64,000 bases of DNA from Neorhizobium petrolearium (GCF_017873175.1 NZ_JAGGJW010000009.1:62001-126000), one strand, 5' to 3'. Counted from the stretch's first letter, positions 1-9,487 are shown. Notes: generated by a model not told the origin, from the sequence alone. A program made the numbers and translations.

Positions 1-351
1 GGCATAACCGCCGCCGGCCGCTCCACCTTTCGTGCCGAAGCAGGGCCCGAGCGACGGCTCGCGGACGCAGATCACGGCCTTTTTGCCGATGCGGTTGAGC
101 CCGTCGCCCAAACCCACGGTCGTCGTGGTCTTGCCCTCGCCCGCCGGCGTCGGATTGATCGCTGTGACGAGGATAAGCTTGCCGTCCTGACGAGCTGAAA
201 GCGAGGCGATAAAATCGGCCCCGACCTTCGCCTTGTCGTAACCATAGGGCGCCAGCGCATCCGCCGGTATCCCCAGCCGCGCGCCGATTTCGACGATCGG
301 CTTTTTCTTCGCGGCGCGCGCAATCTCGATATCCGATTTGACGGCTGCCAT
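1..351 (-). CDS. fhs: Formate--tetrahydrofolate ligase, N-terminal part (cut by window edge)
   Basis: The enzyme makes 10-formyltetrahydrofolate from formate, tetrahydrofolate and ATP in cytosolic one-carbon metabolism. The 117 visible residues start [19 protein letters not shown] and contain the P-loop-like stretch [18 protein letters not shown] and the following [19 protein letters not shown], both hallmarks of the family. The frame is open to base 1, so about 440 residues of the usual ~557 lie outside the window. The start at 351 is the first Met in frame and matches the usual N-terminus. The gene diverges from the TonB receptor gene; the 303 bases between them hold an iron box. Confidence 0.93.
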   Translation of the reverse strand, partial: MAAVKSDIEIARAAKKKPIVEIGARLGIPADALAPYGYDKAKVGADFIASLSARQDGKLILVTAINPTPAGEGKTTTTVGLGDGLNRIGKKAVICVREPSLGPCFGTKGGAAGGGYA

Positions 352-491
352 GCGTTCCCCGCTCCCGTTCGTTCTGTAGAGTTCGAATATGCCCGTGCGG
401 TTATGAATAGCGAAGGAAACGTAATGTGGGAATGGCGGTGATGGGAAGGGAAGCCTCCCGAGGTGTGGCTTTTACGCATCACACGATAACT

Positions 492-506
492 TGACTAAAA
501 AAGTCA
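492..506. promoter_or_regulatory. Predicted RirA iron-responsive operator (IRO box)
   Basis: TGACTAAAAAAGTCA is a perfect palindrome apart from the central base and fits the rhizobial IRO consensus TGA-N9-TCA. It lies about 150 bases upstream of the TonB-dependent receptor gene, in the 303-base gap between fhs and that gene. In Rhizobium and Sinorhizobium, RirA represses iron and heme uptake genes through such boxes when iron is sufficient. I see nothing else in this gap apart from probable promoter sequence. Confidence 0.7.
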
Positions 507-654
507 GATTCAAACTTGACTCCTTTTGTTTAGATTTTTAATTCTCGCCGCCGGGGCTTCCGCTGAGCGGAAATCGACAAATCCGAATTCTTTTCCGCGC
601 GTTGGGCAATGAACGGCGCGCGACGTTGCCGCATGCTTTTTAAAGGGGGCTTTC

Positions 655-2934
655 ATGGGTTCGCGCTTTTTACGACACCAGCATCTTTGGGCTGGAACTG
701 CCATGGTCGTTGCACTGGGTATCACCTCCACGGCCTATGCACAGGAGGCGACGACGGACGACCCGTCGACGGAACTGAAACCGATCGTGCTGACGGCGGA
801 GAAAGGCGGACGGGTTGCCGATTCCCCCCTGACGCAGACCACCGAGCGCGCAAAGATCCAGGAGCGCATGGTCACCGATTTCAAGGATTTCGCCCGCCGC
901 ATCGATGCCGGCGTGAATTTCAACAGCAACACCAAGAGCGTCAATATCCGCGGTCTGCAGGACCAGCGCGTCCTGACGACGATCGACGGCATCCGCCTGC
1001 CCTGGTTGACCGACCCGCGCGACAGCGCCCAGGGCGGCATCAATTCCTTCGACTTTGACAGCCTGTCGTCGGTCGACATCACCAAGGGAGCCGATTCCAG
1101 CCGTTACGGCTCCGGCGCGCTCGGCGGCGTCGTGGAACTGCGCACCCTCAATCCGGAGGACCTGATCGAGGAAGGCAAGAATTTCGGCGCACTCACCAAA
1201 ACCACCTATGACAGCGCGGACCAGAGCGTGGGCGGCAATGCCGCGATCGCAGGCAGGTTCAACGATAGCTGGTTGCTCGTCCAGGGCGGTTACAAGAAGG
1301 GCCACGAGACCGAGAACCAGGGGTACATCGGCGGTTATGGCACGAGCCGCACGGAAGCTAATCCAGCCGACTTCGTTCAGAAGAATCTCCTCGTGAAGTT
1401 CCATCAGTATCTGGAAGGCGGTCACCGCTTCGGGCTGACGGCGGACCTCTTCAACCGCGACGAGGACTTCGACAACATGCGCGGCACGACGTCCAGCTAT
1501 GAGCAGGGCAGCTTCAAGTCCGGCGAGGAAGTCGATCGCAAGCGCTTCTCCGGCTCCTACGATTTCATTTCGCCGGACGGCACTGATATCGTCGACCAGG
1601 CAAGCGTCAACATCTACTGGCAGAAGGAAAAGCTGAACAATACGACGGACGCGATCCGGCTGCGCGACGGCCGAAGCTTTATCATTCCGGGCGACCCCTT
1701 CTTGTATGGGCCTCCCTACGGCGTCTACAAACGCGACAACATGATCGAGCAGACCTCCTACGGCATCACCGGCGATGCCCGGAAGGAATTGCAGATCGGC
1801 GGAGCGACGCATGAATTCCGGTTCGGCGGCGAACTCTACTGGCAGAAGACCCATCAATATTCCGCCGGTGTCGACAATTGCCCGGATGTCGACTGGACGA
1901 CGATCCCCGACCCGTTTGGCCCGCAGGCGTGCCGGTTCCTGCATTCCAACGCTTCCGACATGCCGGATGTCGACGGTTTCATTTTCGGCGCATTCGTCGA
2001 AGACGATATCAAGCTGATGGATAATCGCCTGACGGTGACGCCCGGCGTCCGCGTCGACTGGTACAGCTACGATCCCAAATCCACGGCGGCCTTCGAGCGA
2101 AGCCCGAACTACGACCCGTCCTATCTGAATTCGGCGGAGGACTTCGGCATTTCTCCGAAGCTCCGCATCGCATGGCAGGCGACCAAGGAACTCGAACTGT
2201 TCGCGCAATACGCCCGCGGCTTCCGTGCGCCGACTGCTCTGGAACTCTACCAGAATTACGGTCAGCCGGGCTCCTATGCCCGCATCGGTAATCCCGATCT
2301 GGAAACTGAAACCAGCAACGGCTTCGAGATCGGCGCCAAGTACGTCGGAACCGACTATTCCGTCTCGGCAACCCTGTTCAATAATTACTATCGCAACTTC
2401 ATCGATACAGTCTCTCTTCCGGATCCCGGCAACATCTATCCGATCGCCGGCATCACCGGCTACGAAAACCTCGACAAGGTCCGCATCTACGGCATTGAGC
2501 TTGCGGGCGAATGGCAGTTCCATCCGAACTGGCGCACTTGGGGCTCGCTCGCCTGGACCAACGGACGTGATACCGGAACGGGCGCCTACCTGAACTCGGT
2601 CGCTCCGCTGCGTGCGATCGTCGGCTTGGGATATGCGCAGGAAACATGGGGCACGGACGTCTCGCTCACCATGGCGGCGGACCGCGATAAGGTTAGCGGC
2701 AGCGGCTTCGAAGCTCCGGGCTACGGCATTGTCGATCTGTCCGCCTGGTGGGCTCCCGAACAGATCGGTGACGTAGACGTCAAGGGCCTGAAGGTGCAGG
2801 CAGGTGTCTTCAACGTGTTCGACAAGAAATACTGGGACGCCGTCAGCGTACCGGACGGCACGACCATCGCCAGCCGCGACTACTACAGCGAGCCGGGCCG
2901 AACCTTCAAAGTCTCCATCAGCAAGAAGTTCTGA
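655..2934 (+). CDS. TonB-dependent outer-membrane receptor, heme/hemoglobin type
   Basis: This 759-residue outer-membrane receptor probably takes up heme or hemoglobin using TonB energy. A signal peptide ends near residue 29 (AYA before QEA). A plug domain follows (about 50-150, with NIRG and GALGGVVELRT), then the beta-barrel ending in a terminal Phe (SISKKF). FRAP (about 523) and NPDL (about 546) are the motif pair of the heme receptor family. The segment between them has no histidine, and I see none in the plug, although enteric heme receptors use histidines at both places. The start is supported by AAAGGGGG just upstream of ATG 655. The upstream IRO box suggests induction under iron starvation. 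An Irr-type box or the small hmuP gene was not seen. A related siderophore specificity cannot be excluded. Confidence 0.85.
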   Translation: MGSRFLRHQHLWAGTAMVVALGITSTAYAQEATTDDPSTELKPIVLTAEKGGRVADSPLTQTTERAKIQERMVTDFKDFARRIDAGVNFNSNTKSVNIRGLQDQRVLTTIDGIRLPWLTDPRDSAQGGINSFDFDSLSSVDITKGADSSRYGSGALGGVVELRTLNPEDLIEEGKNFGALTKTTYDSADQSVGGNAAIAGRFNDSWLLVQGGYKKGHETENQGYIGGYGTSRTEANPADFVQKNLLVKFHQYLEGGHRFGLTADLFNRDEDFDNMRGTTSSYEQGSFKSGEEVDRKRFSGSYDFISPDGTDIVDQASVNIYWQKEKLNNTTDAIRLRDGRSFIIPGDPFLYGPPYGVYKRDNMIEQTSYGITGDARKELQIGGATHEFRFGGELYWQKTHQYSAGVDNCPDVDWTTIPDPFGPQACRFLHSNASDMPDVDGFIFGAFVEDDIKLMDNRLTVTPGVRVDWYSYDPKSTAAFERSPNYDPSYLNSAEDFGISPKLRIAWQATKELELFAQYARGFRAPTALELYQNYGQPGSYARIGNPDLETETSNGFEIGAKYVGTDYSVSATLFNNYYRNFIDTVSLPDPGNIYPIAGITGYENLDKVRIYGIELAGEWQFHPNWRTWGSLAWTNGRDTGTGAYLNSVAPLRAIVGLGYAQETWGTDVSLTMAADRDKVSGSGFEAPGYGIVDLSAWWAPEQIGDVDVKGLKVQAGVFNVFDKKYWDAVSVPDGTTIASRDYYSEPGRTFKVSISKKF

Positions 2935-2956
2935 TCATTCCCTACCCGAGACCGGA

Positions 2957-2990
2957 AACGCCGTGCCACCAAGGTGCGGCGTTCTTCTTT
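2957..2990 (+). terminator. Intrinsic terminator after TonB receptor gene
   Basis: AACGCCG (2957-2963) pairs with CGGCGTT (2977-2983). An inner CACC/GGTG stem gives a compact hairpin, followed by CTTCTTT. It lies 23 bases after the stop codon. Confidence 0.7.
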
Positions 2991-3076
2991 GAAATATTCG
3001 CGCCTTACTGCTGCAAATTCGGATTCCGTAAGATCATGCGATAGCTCTGCCGGCGGTCACTGTGATTCCACATATC

Positions 3077-3088
3077 ATTCCGCGGAAT
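3077..3088. promoter_or_regulatory. Perfect 12-bp palindrome upstream of secreted protein gene
   Basis: ATTCCGCGGAAT is fully self-complementary and lies 80 bases before the start of the unrecognised secreted protein gene at 3168. AAATAT and ATATTT arms follow about 20 bases later. It may be a repressor or activator site; the binding protein is unknown. Confidence 0.35.
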
Positions 3089-3167
3089 TGCTCGCGGATA
3101 AATATGATTGCAATATTTCCGCCATCAATTACCATTGGTTGAGCAACGAGTAACAGGCTGGGGTGCC

Positions 3168-4349
3168 ATGTTGCGGAAGATCGGCAGACTATCGGCAACG
3201 GCATATATTGTTGCGACATCGGCAACGGCCGCATCTGCCGCCGACTGGTCGTTCTATACATCCGAGAACGGCATTGTTGACCTAAGCGTACAAGACGACG
3301 GAACCCTGATCGGTTCGTACAAGGGGTTTACGAAACAAGGCTCGCGCTTTGAAGTGCCAATCAAGGGCGCCAATCCGACCGAGGGCGTGTTCGATCTCAA
3401 CTTCGATTTCGGAGGGCATACGAAGGCGGTTCAACTCAAGAAGACCGGCGACACCGACGGCTTCCGTACATGGAAGACCGTTTCCGGAGAGTTGCCGAAC
3501 CGTGAAACCGAAATGACCGCGCCGCTGGCGGTCGCAACGGCTGCGGCCGCCGATCTCGCAAAGCAGTGGTACAGGTCGAATCTGACGAGCTACGGCCTGG
3601 CGGCTTATCGAGCCTATCTCCTTGAGAAGCAGGAACTTTTGAAGGAAGCCTTTGGCGAGGCCTATTCTCCCGAAGCGTTCAGCGAGACGGTGGGCATTAT
3701 CGACAGCCGCCGCAACTATTCACGCTGGCAGGTCGCAACCAGCCTGGCACTGGACGAGACTGCCGGCATCCAGACGCTCGGCACCGGCAACGACATCGCC
3801 ATGATCTCGGTGCCGGATGCCCTGCTCACCAACGACCTGACACCGACGATCCTTCAAAACAGCGGCATTCCGATGGAACCGCCGCCATCGATCTTCCCGC
3901 AATCGACGAAGACCGCGAGAATTCCCGTCAGGAATGTGTTCCACACGCTTTACAGCCAAGGGGTTCTCGCACAGGAGGATAGCACGGAGTTCATGTCGCT
4001 TTTCGCGGGCCGGGATTGCAGGATGCACCCGCCAAGGCCGATGCTGATCGCCGCGACCTGTACCTATCACTCGGACACCTTCGGCTATTCCATGAGCGAA
4101 CACTTTTGGATCAAGACCCTGGTGACCTTTCGCCTGGGTCCCCCGCTGCAGAACGATCAGCTTCAGGTCGTCTATATAGAAAACGATACGCTGGCAGCGT
4201 CCGGAAAAAAAGAAAATCCGCCGACGGCCGACAAATACAATTCCGAACACAACAACACCAAAACGGCGACTTACTGCATAGAAACATTCCAGAGCGAAGT
4301 GACATCGCACATAATCACGAAATACCCAAGGACAACGATGGAGGAATAA
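3168..4349 (+). CDS. Unrecognised secreted protein, first gene of a two-gene operon
   Basis: I do not recognise a family. From the ATG at 3168 the protein has 393 residues and starts with a clear signal peptide (MLRKIGRLSATAY... to ATAASAADW, cleavage after about residue 25). An in-frame start 20 codons upstream would hide the signal peptide inside the protein, so 3168 is preferred although its RBS is weak. The first ~100 mature residues look like beta strands (WSFYTSENGIVDLSV, DDGTLIGSYKGF). A more helical middle is followed by a C-terminal part with several Cys. The stop codon abuts the ATG of the next gene, so the two are translationally linked. Location is probably periplasmic. No function is assigned. 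Confidence 0.75.
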   Translation: MLRKIGRLSATAYIVATSATAASAADWSFYTSENGIVDLSVQDDGTLIGSYKGFTKQGSRFEVPIKGANPTEGVFDLNFDFGGHTKAVQLKKTGDTDGFRTWKTVSGELPNRETEMTAPLAVATAAAADLAKQWYRSNLTSYGLAAYRAYLLEKQELLKEAFGEAYSPEAFSETVGIIDSRRNYSRWQVATSLALDETAGIQTLGTGNDIAMISVPDALLTNDLTPTILQNSGIPMEPPPSIFPQSTKTARIPVRNVFHTLYSQGVLAQEDSTEFMSLFAGRDCRMHPPRPMLIAATCTYHSDTFGYSMSEHFWIKTLVTFRLGPPLQNDQLQVVYIENDTLAASGKKENPPTADKYNSEHNNTKTATYCIETFQSEVTSHIITKYPRTTMEE

Positions 4350-4817
4350 ATGCCGAAAGGGTATCTCATCATATTTACGTCGCTTGCCATATTGTTTGGC
4401 CATATCGGATTTGCCGGCTATATTTTTGCGGGAGACAACAGGCTGACATATGACGAGCGGATCGACACAGTGCTCGTTGTGGCGCCTCTGACCGCCGCCT
4501 ATTTCATCAGCGCGCTCCTTTTCGTGATCAGGAACCAGCAGCGGGACATCGTCGTCAAAACCGAAAGGGCCAACGGCCTTTTCTACGTTTTTTCGATCGT
4601 GATCGTCCTCAGCTTCTTCGTATCGATCTTCTGGCTCCTGCGCTCATACGAGATTGGCATCATCTCCACGATTACCTCGCTCAAACGTGGACTGGGGGCA
4701 GTAGAGACGATTCTGGGCGCCGCATTTGCACTCATCATGGAAAACCTGTTCGGCTCTATCGAGAAAAAGACCAACATCGTAGAACCGGCACCGGTGGTAC
4801 CGGCCAACGGGGGGTGA
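4350..4817 (+). CDS. Small integral membrane protein, unrecognised, second gene of operon
   Basis: This 155-residue protein has three strongly hydrophobic segments (about residues 4-27, 42-61 and 76-97) and a weaker fourth one around 116-135. A short Pro-rich tail (PAPVVPANGG) follows. The ATG directly follows the TAA of the secreted protein gene, with GGAGGAATAA as its ribosome site inside the upstream gene, so the pair is probably made together. No known domain was recognised. The partner suggests a membrane-periplasm complex, but this is inference from position only. Confidence 0.75.
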   Translation: MPKGYLIIFTSLAILFGHIGFAGYIFAGDNRLTYDERIDTVLVVAPLTAAYFISALLFVIRNQQRDIVVKTERANGLFYVFSIVIVLSFFVSIFWLLRSYEIGIISTITSLKRGLGAVETILGAAFALIMENLFGSIEKKTNIVEPAPVVPANGG

Positions 4818-4859
4818 TCGTCTCCCGGCGCTTCGCTTTCGCTCAGCGCGTTCGTCATT

Positions 4860-4899
4860 GCAATCGATTCACCGGATCGATTGCTCCGGCTTCGCCGGA
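4860..4899. terminator. Tandem hairpins between convergent genes
   Basis: GCAATCGAT (4860-4868) and ATCGATTGC (4876-4884) form a 9-bp hairpin. TCCGGC-TTC-GCCGGA (4885-4899) forms a second one immediately after. They fill the gap between the convergent membrane protein gene and putA and may stop transcription from both sides. Neither has a clear U-tract. Confidence 0.5.
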
Positions 4900-4906
4900 C
4901 CGTTCC

Positions 4907-7900
4907 TCACCCCTCGCCGATCGCGATCAGGCTGGCATTGCCGCCAGCCGCCGCCGTGTTCACCGAAATCACCTGCTCCTCGGCAAACCGCATCAGATAG
5001 GCCGGGCCGCCCGCCTTGAAGCCGGTGCCGGAAAGTTTTGATCCGCCGAAGGGCTGGGTGCCCACCACCGCGCCGATCATGTTGCGGTTGATGTAGACAT
5101 TGCCGGTATCGAGCGCTTCGGTCACCTTGCGAATGGTGGATTCGATGCGGCTGTGGACGCCAAGCGTCAGCCCGTAGCCGGTTGCGTCGATCGCGGAAAG
5201 CACCTTGTCCAACTCTTTCGCCTTCCAGCGCACCACATGCAGCACCGGGCCAAACACTTCTCTGGTGAGCGCCGCGGGGCTGTCGAGTTCGATGACGTGA
5301 GGCGCAAAGAAATTGCCCTTCTCCGGCACGTTGCCCGCATAACGCACCTTCTGCTTCACGCGCATCTCGGCCACGTGGTCGGCGAGCATCTGCCGCTGGT
5401 TCTCATCGATGATCGGCCCGACATCGGTATTCTGCTTCGAAGGCTCCCCGAGATTGAGCTCGGCCGCCGCTCCCTCGATCATCTTCAGCATGCCGTCCGC
5501 CACGTCCTCCTGCAGGAAGAGCAGCCTCAGCGCCGAGCAGCGCTGGCCCGCCGAACGGAACGCCGACATGACCACATCGTCCGCCACCTGTTCGGAAAGG
5601 GCGGTTGCATCGACGATCATCGCATTGATGCCGCCGGTTTCTGCGATCAGCGGCACGATCGGACCGTCCTTGGCGGCAAGCGCCCGGTTGATCGCCCATG
5701 CCGTCTTCGTGGAACCGGTGAAGGCAACACCGGCGAGCCTCGGATGCGCCGTGATGGCAGAACCGACATCCGGCCCACCCGGTAAGAGCGTCAGCGCTTC
5801 TGCCGGCACGCCCGCCTGGTGAAAGAGCTTGATGGCCTCATAGGCGATCAGCGGCGTCTGCGGCGCAGGCTTGGCGACGACCGTGTTGCCGGCGACCAGC
5901 GCGGCCGAGATCTGACCCAGGAAGATCGCCAGCGGAAAATTCCAGGGAGAGATGCAGCCAAATACGCCGCGGCCGCGCCAGAGGTGACGATTGTCCTCAC
6001 CCGTCGGCCCCGGCATCTGCACCGGCGCACCGAAAAGCTCGCGCCCCTTGTCGGCATAGTAGCGGCAGAAATCCACCGCCTCGCGGATTTCCGCAATACC
6101 GTCGTCCAGCGTCTTGCCGGCTTCCGCGGCGAGCAATGCCAGCAGCCGGTTGCGGTTTTCTTCGAGCAGACCTGCCATGCGTTCCAGGCACGCAGCGCGC
6201 GTATCCACCGGCTGGCGCGACCAGGCCTTGAACGCCTTGCCGGCTGCAATGAACGCAGCATCCACATCCGCAGGCGTGGCCTCCTTCACCGTACCGACGG
6301 CCTTCGACCGGTCGGCCGGCGACGTGACCCGCTTTTCCTCCGCCCTGGAGGTCACACCGGCGACGAGCGGCCCGGCCTTCACCTCCGGCAGCGGCTTCGA
6401 CAAATCCCCCATCAACCTGTCGAGACTTTCGCGATGGCCGAACTCGAAACCGGCACTGTTCTTGCGACGGCCATAGATATCGGAGGGCAGCGGGATCTGT
6501 TTGTGCCGGGCGCTGATGCCGTCGTCGAGACCGAGCCGCGCCGCCGGCCTTTCCAGCAGTTTTTCGACCGGAACCTGCTTGTCACCGGCAACCGCCACGA
6601 AGGAGGAGTTGGCGCCGTTTTCCAGCAGCCGCCGCACCAGATAGGCGAGCAGGTCGCGATAGCCGCCGACCGGCGCATAGATGCGGCAGGCGATCCGGTC
6701 GTTGCTTTCGAGCAGGTCGTCATAGAGCGCCTCGCCCATGCCATGCAGCCGCTGGAATTCGAAGCCGGTGCGATCCGGGCCTGCAAGTTCCAGAATGGTC
6801 GAGACGGTCAACGCATTGTGGGTTGCGAACTGCGGGAAGATGCGTGCACGCTTGGAAAGAAGCTGCTGTGCGCAGGCGAGATAGGAAAGATCGGTCGCCG
6901 GCTTGCGCGTCCAGACCGGATAGTCCTCGAGCCCGCGTTCCTGCGCACGCTTCACCTCCGTATCCCAATAGGCGCCCTTGACGAGCCGCACCATCATGCG
7001 CCGGCCAAGCGTCGTGCAGAGCTGATCGATATAGTCGATCACGGCAGCCGCACGCTTCTGATAGGCCTGGATGGCGAGACCGAAGCCGTCCCAGCCGGAA
7101 AGCGACGGGTCGGAGAAGACGGCAGCGATGACGTCGAGCGACAGTTCCAGCCGGTCGGCCTCTTCCGCATCGACGGTGAAATTGAGCTGATGTTCCTTGG
7201 CCATGCGGGCAAGGTCGGTGAGCGCGGGGACGAGTTCCTTCATCACCCGGTCGCGATGGGTAGCGAGATAGCGCGGATGCAGCGCCGAGAGCTTGACCGA
7301 AATGCCCATCCGGTCGGGAAGCTGCTTGCCCTTGCCATGCTTCGCCATATGCGCACCGATCGCCTGGATCGCGTCGGCATAGGAGCGGAAATAGCGCTTG
7401 GCATCCTCGGCCGTGCGGGCGCCCTCGCCCAGCATGTCGAAGGAATGGCGGTATCCCTTCTCCTCGCTTTTGGCGGCGCGGGAAAGTGCGTCCTTCATCG
7501 TTTCGCCCAGCACGAAATGATGGCCGAGGAAACGCATCGCCTGCTTCGTCGCGCTGCGCACCGTCGGCAAGCCGACACGCTTGACGAGACCGCGCAAGAT
7601 TCCTTCCGGCGTCTCGCCGGGGCCGATGACACGGGCCGAAACGGCAAGCGCCCAGGCGGAAGCCGATACGAACCAGCTTTCGCCGGAGGCTTCATGGGCG
7701 CTCCAGCCGCCCTCGCGCAACTTGTCCTCGATGAGGCGGTCCTGGGTCAGCGCGTCCGGCACGCGCAGAAGCGCCTCCGCGAGCACCATCAGCGCCAACC
7801 CTTCCCGCGTCGAAAGGCCGTATTCCCGCAGAAAATCCTCGACGCCGCCGACCTTGCCCCCGCCATCGCGGATGGCATTGATCATCCGCTTGGCCCGCTG

Positions 7901-8029
7901 GTCGATCGCCGCATCCTGTGCGGGCGAAAAGCTTGTGCGGGCCGCAAACTGTCGGATCAGCCGGTCGTCATCTCCGGCATAGGGCGCGTTAAAGGGAATG
8001 AAGCGTTCGGCAGGGACATGGTCGCTCAT
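4907..8029 (-). CDS. putA: Bifunctional proline dehydrogenase / glutamate semialdehyde dehydrogenase PutA
   Basis: PutA oxidises proline to P5C with FAD and then to glutamate with NAD, allowing proline use as carbon and nitrogen source. The ~1040-residue protein has the proline dehydrogenase barrel in roughly residues 100-480 and the aldehyde dehydrogenase domain from about 560. Catalytic Cys831 lies in AGQRCSALR and Glu797 in AETGG. It lacks the N-terminal ribbon-helix-helix domain of E. coli PutA, so it is the short, non-DNA-binding type. The ATG at 8029 has GGAG at good spacing; a GTG at 8053 in the same frame is less likely. It diverges from putR, which most likely controls it in response to proline. 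Confidence 0.96.
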   Translation of the reverse strand: MSDHVPAERFIPFNAPYAGDDDRLIRQFAARTSFSPAQDAAIDQRAKRMINAIRDGGGKVGGVEDFLREYGLSTREGLALMVLAEALLRVPDALTQDRLIEDKLREGGWSAHEASGESWFVSASAWALAVSARVIGPGETPEGILRGLVKRVGLPTVRSATKQAMRFLGHHFVLGETMKDALSRAAKSEEKGYRHSFDMLGEGARTAEDAKRYFRSYADAIQAIGAHMAKHGKGKQLPDRMGISVKLSALHPRYLATHRDRVMKELVPALTDLARMAKEHQLNFTVDAEEADRLELSLDVIAAVFSDPSLSGWDGFGLAIQAYQKRAAAVIDYIDQLCTTLGRRMMVRLVKGAYWDTEVKRAQERGLEDYPVWTRKPATDLSYLACAQQLLSKRARIFPQFATHNALTVSTILELAGPDRTGFEFQRLHGMGEALYDDLLESNDRIACRIYAPVGGYRDLLAYLVRRLLENGANSSFVAVAGDKQVPVEKLLERPAARLGLDDGISARHKQIPLPSDIYGRRKNSAGFEFGHRESLDRLMGDLSKPLPEVKAGPLVAGVTSRAEEKRVTSPADRSKAVGTVKEATPADVDAAFIAAGKAFKAWSRQPVDTRAACLERMAGLLEENRNRLLALLAAEAGKTLDDGIAEIREAVDFCRYYADKGRELFGAPVQMPGPTGEDNRHLWRGRGVFGCISPWNFPLAIFLGQISAALVAGNTVVAKPAPQTPLIAYEAIKLFHQAGVPAEALTLLPGGPDVGSAITAHPRLAGVAFTGSTKTAWAINRALAAKDGPIVPLIAETGGINAMIVDATALSEQVADDVVMSAFRSAGQRCSALRLLFLQEDVADGMLKMIEGAAAELNLGEPSKQNTDVGPIIDENQRQMLADHVAEMRVKQKVRYAGNVPEKGNFFAPHVIELDSPAALTREVFGPVLHVVRWKAKELDKVLSAIDATGYGLTLGVHSRIESTIRKVTEALDTGNVYINRNMIGAVVGTQPFGGSKLSGTGFKAGGPAYLMRFAEEQVISVNTAAAGGNASLIAIGEG

Positions 8030-8139
8030 GGGCATCTCCGTTTCATTCTCCACATAGCGGGAATTCTCTGGTTGTTTCAGCGGATTTTCATGATATTTAC
8101 TGGAAATAAAACTGCGCTTTCCTCGATTTGTAGCGGAAC

Positions 8140-8601
8140 ATGAAGGAACTCGACCGTCTCGACCGCAAGATCCTCCGGGCGCTCCAGAAAGAGGGGCGTC
8201 TGAGCAATATAGAGCTCGCAGATCGCGTCAGCCTTTCGCCGACGGCGACGGCCGAGCGCGTCAAGCGGCTGACCCGCGAGGGCTATATCCTCGGTTATAG
8301 CGCACAGCTTTCGCCGGAGAAGCTCGGCCGCAACCTGCTCGTCTTCGTCCAGGTCAAGCTCGATCGCACGACTCCTGACGTTTTTGACGCATTCGCAGCC
8401 GCCGTCAAACGCAGTGACGACGTGATGGAATGCCATATGGTGGCCGGCGGTTTCGACTATCTGGTGAAGGCGCGGGTGGCAGGAATGGAAGCTTACCGGC
8501 AATTCCTCTCGGAGGTGATTCTCCCGCTTCCGGGCGTCCGGGAAACCCATACCTATGCGGTGATGGAGGAGATTAAGGGAACCGGATATATCCCGGTCTA
8601 A
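8140..8601 (+). CDS. putR: Lrp/AsnC-family regulator of proline utilisation PutR
   Basis: This 153-residue Lrp/AsnC protein has an N-terminal winged helix-turn-helix (about 4-64: LDRLDRKILRALQKEGRLS, then the NIELADRVSLSPTATAERVKRL helices) and a C-terminal effector domain (about 70-145). It lies head to head with putA across 110 bases, the usual arrangement for PutR in alphaproteobacteria, where it activates putA with proline and represses itself. The AT-rich stretch at about 8085-8115 in the shared promoter is the likely binding region. Confidence 0.9.
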   Translation: MKELDRLDRKILRALQKEGRLSNIELADRVSLSPTATAERVKRLTREGYILGYSAQLSPEKLGRNLLVFVQVKLDRTTPDVFDAFAAAVKRSDDVMECHMVAGGFDYLVKARVAGMEAYRQFLSEVILPLPGVRETHTYAVMEEIKGTGYIPV

Positions 8602-8759
8602 AAAAACCTTCCCGCTAAGCTCCTGAAATAGCAAAAAGAAACTGATTGACTATCATAAAACGGGCGAATATCTGCTGCATTGCACGAAATTTTGTTGGTC
8701 ATTCAAACAGATTTATATATTTGTTAACCATAACATAAACACCTGTCAGCTTTGCTCGT

Positions 8760-9485
8760 ATGATCACTCTGGAACGGCAGTCGATCTTGAACAGCGAGAT
8801 TTCCACAGCGGATTCGCCAGGGGAAATCTTTGCGGCGATGAAGCGCGTCGCCCATGAGTTCGGGTTCCGGCACGTCACGCTTTTTGCCGCAGGCTCGCCG
8901 GATGAGATTCTGGTATCGCGGATGATCGTCGAGACGACGCTGCCTCCCGCCTATATCCAGGAGTTCGACCGCCGCCGCCTCCTGCGTCTCTGCCCGGTCG
9001 CGCCGATCATCTCCAGATCGGTTCTGCCCTATTGCTGGTCTCTCGAAGAGTCCGAGAACGTACGCGGTTTTGCGATCCCCGCAGCCATGGAGGAATTGCA
9101 GCGCCGCTACAAGTTGATTACCAGCGTCGCCATGGCCCTGAATTCGATCGACGGCGACCGCTTCCTGCTGCGTTTCGATGGCACTCGGCTGCGGCTGACC
9201 CAGGTGGAACTCAACGAGATCGGCATGATCGTGCTGCATGCCTTCGATGTCTTCGACAAGATCCGCCGCAGCGCCAAAACGGTGGGCGCCGGCCCGCTTT
9301 CCAGTCGTGAACTGGAGGTCGTCCGCTGGACGGCGCAAGGCAAGACCTCTGCTGAAATTGGCCGCATTCTTTCGTTATCGGATCATACGGTGAACGCCTA
9401 CATGACCAATGCCATCAAGAAACTGGATTGCGTCAACCGCACCCAGTTGGTAGCTAAGGCGCTCAGGCTGAGACTGATAATGTAA
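8760..9485 (+). CDS. LuxR-family transcriptional regulator with autoinducer-binding-like domain
   Basis: The 241-residue protein has an N-terminal domain of the LuxR autoinducer-binding type (about 15-160) and a C-terminal LuxR helix-turn-helix (about 178-237: LSSRELEVVRWTAQGKTSAEIG, then SDHTVNAYMTNAIKKL). No luxI-type synthase is nearby, so it is a LuxR solo or responds to another ligand. The RBS before ATG 8760 is poor, and the upstream 158 bases are AT-rich with no gene. It is followed after 37 bases by a PAS protein on the same strand, with a hairpin between them. Many rhizobia carry several such regulators; the target is unknown. Confidence 0.85.
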   Translation: MITLERQSILNSEISTADSPGEIFAAMKRVAHEFGFRHVTLFAAGSPDEILVSRMIVETTLPPAYIQEFDRRRLLRLCPVAPIISRSVLPYCWSLEESENVRGFAIPAAMEELQRRYKLITSVAMALNSIDGDRFLLRFDGTRLRLTQVELNEIGMIVLHAFDVFDKIRRSAKTVGAGPLSSRELEVVRWTAQGKTSAEIGRILSLSDHTVNAYMTNAIKKLDCVNRTQLVAKALRLRLIM

Positions 9486-9487
9486 GC

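Noticed and set aside
670..2523. 617-codon frame opposite the TonB receptor gene
   Set aside because: Antisense shadow of a GC-rich coding region; the composition is typical of reverse frames.
5819..8143. 774-codon frame opposite putA
   Set aside because: It mirrors the codon pattern of putA, has no known domains and no ribosome site.
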